Assembly: GCA_021734865.1 (NCBI GenBank) | Contig: JAIPIC010000014.1 | Location: 1 to 38,270, forward strand | Source: Candidatus Woesearchaeota archaeon | GTDB taxonomy: Archaea; Nanobdellota; Nanobdellia; Woesearchaeales; JAIPIC01 | Direction: 5' to 3' | Length of the DNA stretch: 38,270 bases | Notes under the pieces: generated by a model | Told to the model about the DNA's origin: nothing | Seen by the model: only the letters and a program-made list of their open reading frames with translations | The model's database searches: none | Made by a program: the position numbers and the translations under genes | Part shown: in pieces, positions 33,681 to 38,270 of the stretch | How positions within the stretch are numbered: the first letter of the stretch is position 1 | Layout: each line of letters begins with the position of its first letter

Positions 33681-34073
33681 GTGAAACATGAAAACAGTCG
33701 TCTTAGTTACATAGAAGGGCTGAAGACGGTAAGGAATCTGGTAGAGAGTCGTTATCCTGACGTATCTGGTCGTCTTTTCGACGAGATGCTCAGCAAACTG
33801 GCTCATTACCATTACAACAGGAAGAAGTTCATCCTGCTTGGGCAGGAGAGGGAGGTCTATAATCTGCTGATTGAGAATAGCCATAATCCCTTCACTGTTT
33901 ACCGCTGGTTGCTTCTTGAGAGGATACCTGATGAGGTTCGATTCCAGTTGAGACAAGGGCAAATAAGCCCAAAGAAAGCCCTTTCTGAGGCTTTTAAGAG
34001 GAGAAGGGAGCGGTTGGACATCAATGGGGAAGCTGTCAAAGAAATGGGCTTGTCTTTGATCAGGGGGATGTAA
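33681..34073 (+). CDS. Small basic protein next to a tyrosine recombinase
   Basis: 130 residues from a GTG at 33681, supported by GGAGGGGG ending 5 bases upstream. It is helical and basic, with a C-terminal region (ISPKKALSEAFKRRRERLDINGEAV) that could bind DNA. There is no signal peptide or membrane helix. It ends two bases before the next gene, a truncated recombinase, so the pair was probably acquired together. I recall such small proteins beside recombinases in Woesearchaeota-type genomes; function unknown. Base composition is visibly more GC-rich than the AT-rich neighbours, suggesting transfer. Confidence 0.65.
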   Translation: MKHENSRLSYIEGLKTVRNLVESRYPDVSGRLFDEMLSKLAHYHYNRKKFILLGQEREVYNLLIENSHNPFTVYRWLLLERIPDEVRFQLRQGQISPKKALSEAFKRRRERLDINGEAVKEMGLSLIRGM

Positions 34074-34074
34074 G

Positions 34075-34386
34075 ATGGGATTCAACTACGGAAGACCAAA
34101 CAATTCCCGAAAACTACCTAATGTCTTCAACAAGAAGCAATTAGCCAAGCTGTTCTCAGAGATTGAAGAAGTCAATATCTTTATGGGAAGCCTGATTGCT
34201 CTTTTCTGTGGCTTGAGGATAAGCGAGGTCTGCAACCTTAAGAAGCAGGATAATGACCTTGAAAATGAGATGGTATTTGTCAGGGAAGGTAAAGGATCAA
34301 AGGACAGGGTTGTGATGTTACCATCCAAGATGAAGCCATTAGTCCAGATATGTATAATTAGCATTAGAGATGCTGAGATATTTTGA
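34075..34386 (+). pseudogene. Truncated tyrosine recombinase (XerC/D-like)
   Basis: 103 residues. The N-terminus NNSRKLPNVFNKKQLAKLF begins the catalytic domain, GLRISEVCNLKKQD holds the first catalytic Arg, and GKGSKDRVVMLPSKM the catalytic Lys. The frame then runs into IISIRDAEIF and stops. The H-x-x-R box and the nucleophilic Tyr are missing. A second frame after the break encodes MLRYFDELARRKGP, which may be a remnant. It should be inactive unless completed by another protein. The core-binding N-terminal domain is also absent, or its place is taken by the preceding gene. Confidence 0.75.
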
Positions 34387-34466
34387 TGAACTAGCTCGAA
34401 GGAAGGGACCGATAGGATAAACATCCAATAATAATAATAATATCTTAAGAATAATCGATTCAAGTT

Positions 34467-35867
34467 CTAATTATCCCTATTAAATAGACTTTTTACCAAG
34501 ATTAATAGAGGAAATATCTCAAGTCGTCCAAAAAGCATGAGTATCATTAGAATAACCTTGCCAATAATTGGAACTGAGTCCAAAGGCATTGTAGACAAAC
34601 CAACTGTGCCAAGAGCTGAACTTACCTGAAAAGCTGAATCCATCAATGAATAACCCAATATTAAAAAAGCAATTGTTGAGATAAAAAGAAGGAACAGATA
34701 TGTAAAGAAAAATACTTGAATTAGAAAGACATTATTTTCATCAATAGTCTTTTCCTTTATTTTGAATGAGAATACTGCTGTTGAAGGCAAGGTTATTTTT
34801 TTTATTGCCCATCCAATACTTTTAAAGAGAATATAAAATCGGTTGAGTTTAATTCCTCCAGAGGTACTGCCTGTAGATCCTCCAATCATCATACACAACA
34901 TTAATATTAGTATGAAATATAATGGGAGTCCGGTAAGATTAACTGTTGAATACCCTGTAGTTGTCAGTGCAGAGATTACCTGAAAAATAATTATGCCAAA
35001 TTCTCGGAATATAATCAAGGATGAGAATACAAATATGGCAATCAATAATAGCAATAACCTTAATTCTGTATTGCTAAAAAATTCTTTGAGTTTCAGACTA
35101 ACCAATTTGGTGTGGGCTACAAATGATATTGACCCTAGAACCATTATCAAGGAAATAACTGCCAATTGAAACGGATTTGAATAAAAGTGATCTCCAACTG
35201 AGAATCCTCCTGTAGAAATTGAGCCAAAGGATATGACTATTGAATCGAACAAAGGAAGTCCTGAGATAAAAAGCAGGATTATCCCAATGATTGTAAAACT
35301 GACATAAATCAAGCCCAAGTATTGTGTAGTCATCCTAAAAGATTGTTCTGATTTGTCCAGTCCCTGAGACTTAAATAGGGAGTAGGAAATGGACACTTTC
35401 TCATTAGGGTTTTCATCGGAAGACCTTACCCTTGTAAATATGTAAAGAAAAACCAGAATTATCCCAAATCCTCCAATCCATTGTGTTGTTGCCCTCCATA
35501 ATATCAGGCTTTTTGGGAGAGAATCAATAGAAGGGAAAATTGATAGCCCTGTTGTTGTAAATCCTGATACTGATTCAAAGAGTGCATTGACAAAATTAGT
35601 ATATGGTAAGAAAGACAAAGATGATATCAAAGGGATTAAGATGAAAGATAATGCAGTCAGTAAAATTGCCCGTGCAGTATTTAGAGGTTTATGTTTTGCA
35701 AAGTTAGAAAAAATGTATATAATTGTTGCAATTGTCACTGTAACAAGAAATCCAAACAGATAAGGGGTCAATGATTCTCCATAGTAAGTAGCTGAAAAAA
35801 TAGGAATAATCCTGAAGAATGCAGATATAAAGAGGATATAACTCAAATATCTTAATATGGCATTCAT
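34467..35867 (-). CDS. trkH: TrkH potassium uptake membrane subunit
   Basis: 466 residues. Four MPM (two-helix plus pore) repeats, as in Trk/Ktr channels. Filter-like segments are SVSGFTTTGLSIF, SFGSISTGGFSVGD, ALTTTGYSTVNL and ALGTVGLSTMP; a GGSTGSTSGGIK stretch follows the third. TrkH imports K+ and is gated by a TrkA ring that binds NAD(H) or nucleotides. Its start overlaps the trkA stop by 4 bases. The 80-base gap to the truncated recombinase contains an (AAT)n run only. Confidence 0.95.
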   Translation of the reverse strand: MNAILRYLSYILFISAFFRIIPIFSATYYGESLTPYLFGFLVTVTIATIIYIFSNFAKHKPLNTARAILLTALSFILIPLISSLSFLPYTNFVNALFESVSGFTTTGLSIFPSIDSLPKSLILWRATTQWIGGFGIILVFLYIFTRVRSSDENPNEKVSISYSLFKSQGLDKSEQSFRMTTQYLGLIYVSFTIIGIILLFISGLPLFDSIVISFGSISTGGFSVGDHFYSNPFQLAVISLIMVLGSISFVAHTKLVSLKLKEFFSNTELRLLLLLIAIFVFSSLIIFREFGIIIFQVISALTTTGYSTVNLTGLPLYFILILMLCMMIGGSTGSTSGGIKLNRFYILFKSIGWAIKKITLPSTAVFSFKIKEKTIDENNVFLIQVFFFTYLFLLFISTIAFLILGYSLMDSAFQVSSALGTVGLSTMPLDSVPIIGKVILMILMLFGRLEIFPLLILVKSLFNRDN

Positions 35868-36514
35868 AGTAAAGTCAATTGTTTGTTGATTTTATCGATT
35901 TTAGCACTTTCAACAGCAAGAACAACAACATCTCCTTCTTTGACAATCTCCTTTGGATTCGCCAGAATAAATGCACCATCTCTATATACAGCAATTATTA
36001 AGAATTCTTTATGTTTGGAGATGGATTTTCCAATGGCATTGCTTTTTGGACTTAATTTACATTCAATAATCTGGATATTTCCATCTCCAAGATGGGCAAT
36101 TAATCTTTGGTTTCCATCTTGAGATAAGATGTCCTTGATTTGTTTTACGATTGTATCCACAAATGAGACAACCCGGTAAATGCCAAGTTTTGTGAAAATT
36201 TCCTCGTTTCTGGAGGAATTTACAATGGATATAATCTTACTGACTTTAGTTTCTTTTGCAATTTCTGCAACCATCAGATTAGTCTTGTCGTCCTTTGTTC
36301 CAATAATGATTACATCTGCTTCATTAATACCTGCGTCCCTTAGTATTGCGATATCTGTTGCATCACCACAAATAATTGTTCCATCGATTTCAGATTCAAT
36401 CTTTTTTGCCGTTTCTGTAGCCTGCTCAACAATTGTAATGTTATGTTTCTCAGAGGATAACATATTTGCTATTGACTTGATAGATTCATTGGCTCCAACT
36501 AGTATTATTTTCAT
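35864..36514 (-). CDS. trkA: TrkA regulatory subunit
   Basis: 216 residues: an RCK_N (TrkA-N) Rossmann domain (~1-120) and a TrkA-C domain (~135-216: GDGNIQIIECKLSPKSNAIGKSI...EGDVVVLAVES). It controls TrkH gating. The nucleotide loop, usually GxGxxG, reads GANESI, so binding may be altered; the acidic residue at the end of strand 2 (TIVEQ) is kept. The ATG is supported by GGTGTGG upstream, and TTTATAAAG at 36560-36568 is its likely promoter element. First gene of the trkA-trkH pair. Confidence 0.92.
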   Translation of the reverse strand: MKIILVGANESIKSIANMLSSEKHNITIVEQATETAKKIESEIDGTIICGDATDIAILRDAGINEADVIIIGTKDDKTNLMVAEIAKETKVSKIISIVNSSRNEEIFTKLGIYRVVSFVDTIVKQIKDILSQDGNQRLIAHLGDGNIQIIECKLSPKSNAIGKSISKHKEFLIIAVYRDGAFILANPKEIVKEGDVVVLAVESAKIDKINKQLTLL

Positions 36515-36559
36515 TTACCACACCTAGATTATCGAGATAAGATTTAGATAGTCAAAGAA

Positions 36560-36568
36560 TTTATAAAG
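36560..36568 (-). promoter_or_regulatory. TATA box of trkA-trkH
   Basis: CTTTATAAA on the minus strand predicts transcription start near 36538, with GGTGTGG in the resulting ~24-base leader. Confidence 0.55.
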
Positions 36569-36613
36569 ATTTCCATCTTAAATATTCAAAAGACCATATT
36601 TTTTATCTGCAAA

Positions 36614-36727
36614 ATGAATAATGAGAATGATTCCGGCTATCTGATAATAATCCTATCTCTGTTCTACACAGCATTTATTTTTCTATCAGTGAAATATAGG
36701 GAGTTTTTTGTCCAGCATTTTTCATAG
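36614..36727 (+). CDS. Possible 37-residue membrane peptide
   Basis: An ATG opens MNNENDSGY followed by one hydrophobic helix (LIIILSLFYTAFIFLSV) and KYREFFVQHFS. The layout is plausible for a single-span membrane peptide. No clear ribosome binding site precedes it and no homologue is recognised, so it may be chance. Confidence 0.25.
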   Translation: MNNENDSGYLIIILSLFYTAFIFLSVKYREFFVQHFS

Positions 36728-36780
36728 AAGTGGACAATGTGAATTTTTTTACTTGTGTTGTTGCTGTTTTATCTGTACCG

Positions 36781-37001
36781 TTATATAAAGAAGTAACTTA
36801 ATTCTGAATATTAGGACAAGTTTTATAAAATACACAAGGCTCAGAACCTCTGAAAACCAAGAAGTCAAGGGTTTGAGAGTCCAGAAAGAAAAGTGGCCCA
36901 TTTTAAATATCAAGGGCCGTCAACCATATGAGCCATGGATGACGACTGTGGGGCACATGTCAGCGACATCAGGCAACACCTTTGTTTTTACCTGTAAGTG
37001 A
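36781..37001 (+). ncRNA. TATA-preceded structured element, possible small RNA or peptide
   Basis: Two strong TATA boxes (TTATATAAAG 36781-36790; TTTTATAAAAT 36821-36831) precede a stretch less AT-rich than its flanks. It folds locally: TCAGA/TCTGA (36841-36853), GGCCC/GGGCC (36895-36918, 14-base loop) and ATGTC/GACAT (36957-36969). T-rich sequence follows (36981-36989). The same stretch is open in one frame from a TTG at 36873 to the TGA at 36999-37001 (42 residues, containing EKWPILNIKGRQPYEPWMTT). It matches no RNA family I recognise: not SRP, RNase P or tRNA. Confidence 0.35.
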
Positions 37002-37014
37002 CAACAAATGCAAG

Positions 37015-37027
37015 AATATTTATATAG
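37015..37027 (+). promoter_or_regulatory. TATA box of the TPR gene
   Basis: ATTTATATAG within 37015-37027 is ~30 bases before the ATG at 37053. The leader would be a few bases at most. Confidence 0.5.
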
Positions 37028-37052
37028 TTGAATACCTAAATTGGTTCTTAAA

Positions 37053-37664
37053 ATGTTAGATTATGCACCACCACCAGATATTAGCAAGGCTATAACTTAC
37101 GACAAGCAGAGGAATCCGCCTTTGGTTGAAGTAGTCAGCAGTATGTCAAATCCTCTTAGTGAACTGGAAAAGAAGATCGGATCAACGATTTATCTCGCAC
37201 AGAATGATAATGTCGTGTCGGATGCAGGGTATGGGTTAGTTGGATCAGAATATAACAAAATAATTGACGGGCTTGATGTTGGACTCGTCCACCGTTTAAA
37301 TGATGACGGTAAATATTCTCAAGTTATTGATAAACTAAAAGAACCAATATCAATATTTAAAAAATTTGATTACTCATTATTGAATCAAGGTAGAAAAGAA
37401 AAACTGTCAAAGGCATTCAATAGTTATGGGTACGCCATTCGTCAGAGTATTAGTATGGAAGATTCAAAAAAGTATTTTAATACTGCAATTGACCTGGATC
37501 CAAACAATTCTGCCCCATATGGAAATTTAGGTTTCATAATGGTGAAAGAAAAAAAATACGCCGAAGCACTTAGATTATATCAAACAGCAAAAGAATTAAA
37601 TAATGACCCTGTCTTTAAAAAGAAAGTTCAAAAGTGGATCAACAAATTAAAAACCATGATATAA
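37053..37664 (+). CDS. TPR-repeat protein
   Basis: 203 residues from the ATG at 37053 (MLDYAPPPDISK), chosen by TATA spacing; a TTG four codons earlier is less likely. The N-terminal ~90 residues are unrecognised. From ~125 to the end lie two to three tetratricopeptide repeats, for example KKYFNTAIDLDPNNSAPYGNLGFIMVKEKKYAEALRLYQTAKEL. TPRs bind protein partners. There is no signal peptide, so it is cytoplasmic. The gene overlaps the start of a secreted-protein gene, which it may help to produce or export (inference). Confidence 0.8.
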   Translation: MLDYAPPPDISKAITYDKQRNPPLVEVVSSMSNPLSELEKKIGSTIYLAQNDNVVSDAGYGLVGSEYNKIIDGLDVGLVHRLNDDGKYSQVIDKLKEPISIFKKFDYSLLNQGRKEKLSKAFNSYGYAIRQSISMEDSKKYFNTAIDLDPNNSAPYGNLGFIMVKEKKYAEALRLYQTAKELNNDPVFKKKVQKWINKLKTMI

Positions 37665-38270
37665 TTTGGTCTATTTCAAGATTCTTCTTAATTATCATAT
37701 TCATCCCATGGGCAATAGCAGGTGATACTGGAGATCATAATCCTTTCGGTGACGACATATCCTACACATCCACCAAAACACCCAACGGTGACTTCTCAAA
37801 CATCGAGGCTGACGACAACCGTAACGATATCCCTTTCGAAGACGCTAAAGACGAAAACGGGAACTTCCAGGGAGTATATGCTAAGGGTAATGGAATAGAT
37901 GGTTTCATTCACAGACATTTATATTACTGGTACTCTCTAACACATGCAAATTACTTTGAAGTCGATGGATATGAATTCAATAATATCAAAGATTCTGAAA
38001 TACATCTCTATCCAAACGGCAGACTTGATTTCGCCGACATAACGTCAGATGTTGATAATAACAAACTTAAATTTTACAACCCGCTCGGACATTCACTTAA
38101 TTACTCAAAAACCCTGACAGACTCTGACTCTTTATCAGACATCGTCGAAAGACGACTGAACCTCGACCCAAACAACCCAGATGTCGATAATGACGGCCTA
38201 ACAGACAGTGATGAACTATTAGTCTACGGCACAAACCCGCTAAACGCTAATTCAGGAGCGATGATAAATG
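37634..38270 (+). CDS. Secreted protein with calcium-type repeats (cut by window end)
   Basis: Open from a GTG at 37634, inside the end of the TPR gene (31-base overlap), to the last base: 212 codons with no stop. The N-terminus reads MDQQIKNHDIIWSISRFFLIIIFIPWAIAGDTGDH, a signal peptide probably cut after AIA. The middle is polar and Asp/Asn-rich. Near the window end, LTDSDSLSDIVERRLNLDPNNPDVDNDGLTDSDELLVYGTNP is a thrombospondin type 3-like calcium-binding repeat. The ribosome binding site is weak and the start codon uncertain. C-ending codons are frequent, unlike the neighbours. Likely a surface protein. Confidence 0.7.
   Translation, partial: MDQQIKNHDIIWSISRFFLIIIFIPWAIAGDTGDHNPFGDDISYTSTKTPNGDFSNIEADDNRNDIPFEDAKDENGNFQGVYAKGNGIDGFIHRHLYYWYSLTHANYFEVDGYEFNNIKDSEIHLYPNGRLDFADITSDVDNNKLKFYNPLGHSLNYSKTLTDSDSLSDIVERRLNLDPNNPDVDNDGLTDSDELLVYGTNPLNANSGAMIN

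Noticed and set aside
33597-34085. 162-codon minus-strand open frame
   Set aside because: Antisense to the 130-residue recombinase-associated protein, which has a strong ribosome binding site; the antisense frame has none.
34430-34445. (AAT)n run as a functional repeat
   Set aside because: Only about five units in an AT-rich spacer; likely low-complexity sequence.
36835-37001. SRP RNA, RNase P RNA or tRNA
   Set aside because: None of the conserved core motifs of these RNAs could be found; the GGGTTTGAGAGTCC stretch does not pair as a tRNA T-arm.

Overview
This window reads as the chromosome of an archaeon, most likely a small-genome DPANN-type lineage (Woesearchaeota/Pacearchaeota-like; this placement is inferred from gene content and style and was not tested by phylogeny). 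The core genes are archaeal: TATA-binding protein, MCM helicase, a replication-type OB-fold protein, FEN1 with a C-terminal PCNA-binding motif, homotetramer-type tRNA splicing endonuclease, RNase P protein p30, archaeal/eukaryotic-type tyrosyl-tRNA synthetase and TldD/TldE. Many genes have an AT-rich TATA box 25-30 bases before the start codon and no ribosome binding site, as expected for leaderless archaeal mRNAs. Others carry a GGTGAT-type site. No rRNA, tRNA, CRISPR array or complete mobile element was seen.

Layout. (1) 172-13771, minus strand: a tightly coupled operon running from the RNase P p30 gene through a 2238-residue secreted protein, a ~1240-residue Cys-rich membrane-anchored protein with calcium-type repeats, and four small proteins with class III (type IV pilin-like) N-termini. 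It looks like a cell-surface or pilus-like assembly. (2) 13852-18212: a ThiI-like THUMP protein with a degenerate PP-loop (minus), divergent from TBP, then MCM and an OB-fold protein (plus); the last two overlap. (3) 18225-23438, minus: a SpoIIM-family membrane protein, a small lipoprotein and three tandem secreted proteins, one interrupted by an in-frame TGA. (4) 23565-26117, minus: FEN1, a winged-helix protein with a nuclease-like C-terminus, and EndA. (5) 26241-30457, plus: a small membrane protein, a palindrome-rich spacer, then the overlapping operon tyrS-tldD-tldE. (6) 30458-33471, minus: MscS, a Kef-type antiporter and CorA, an ion/osmotic operon. (7) 33559-34386: a GC-richer islet with a small protein and a truncated tyrosine recombinase. 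(8) 34467-36514, minus: TrkA-TrkH potassium uptake. (9) 36515-38270: a mostly non-coding spacer with a structured, TATA-preceded element, then a TPR protein overlapping the start of a secreted protein that runs off the window end.

The most distinctive parts are the coupled pilin/giant-surface-protein operon, the related winged-helix tails on the overlapping MCM and OB-fold genes, the array of related palindromes before tyrS, the PP-loop-less ThiI homologue, and the nonsense codon in one of two paralogous secreted proteins.
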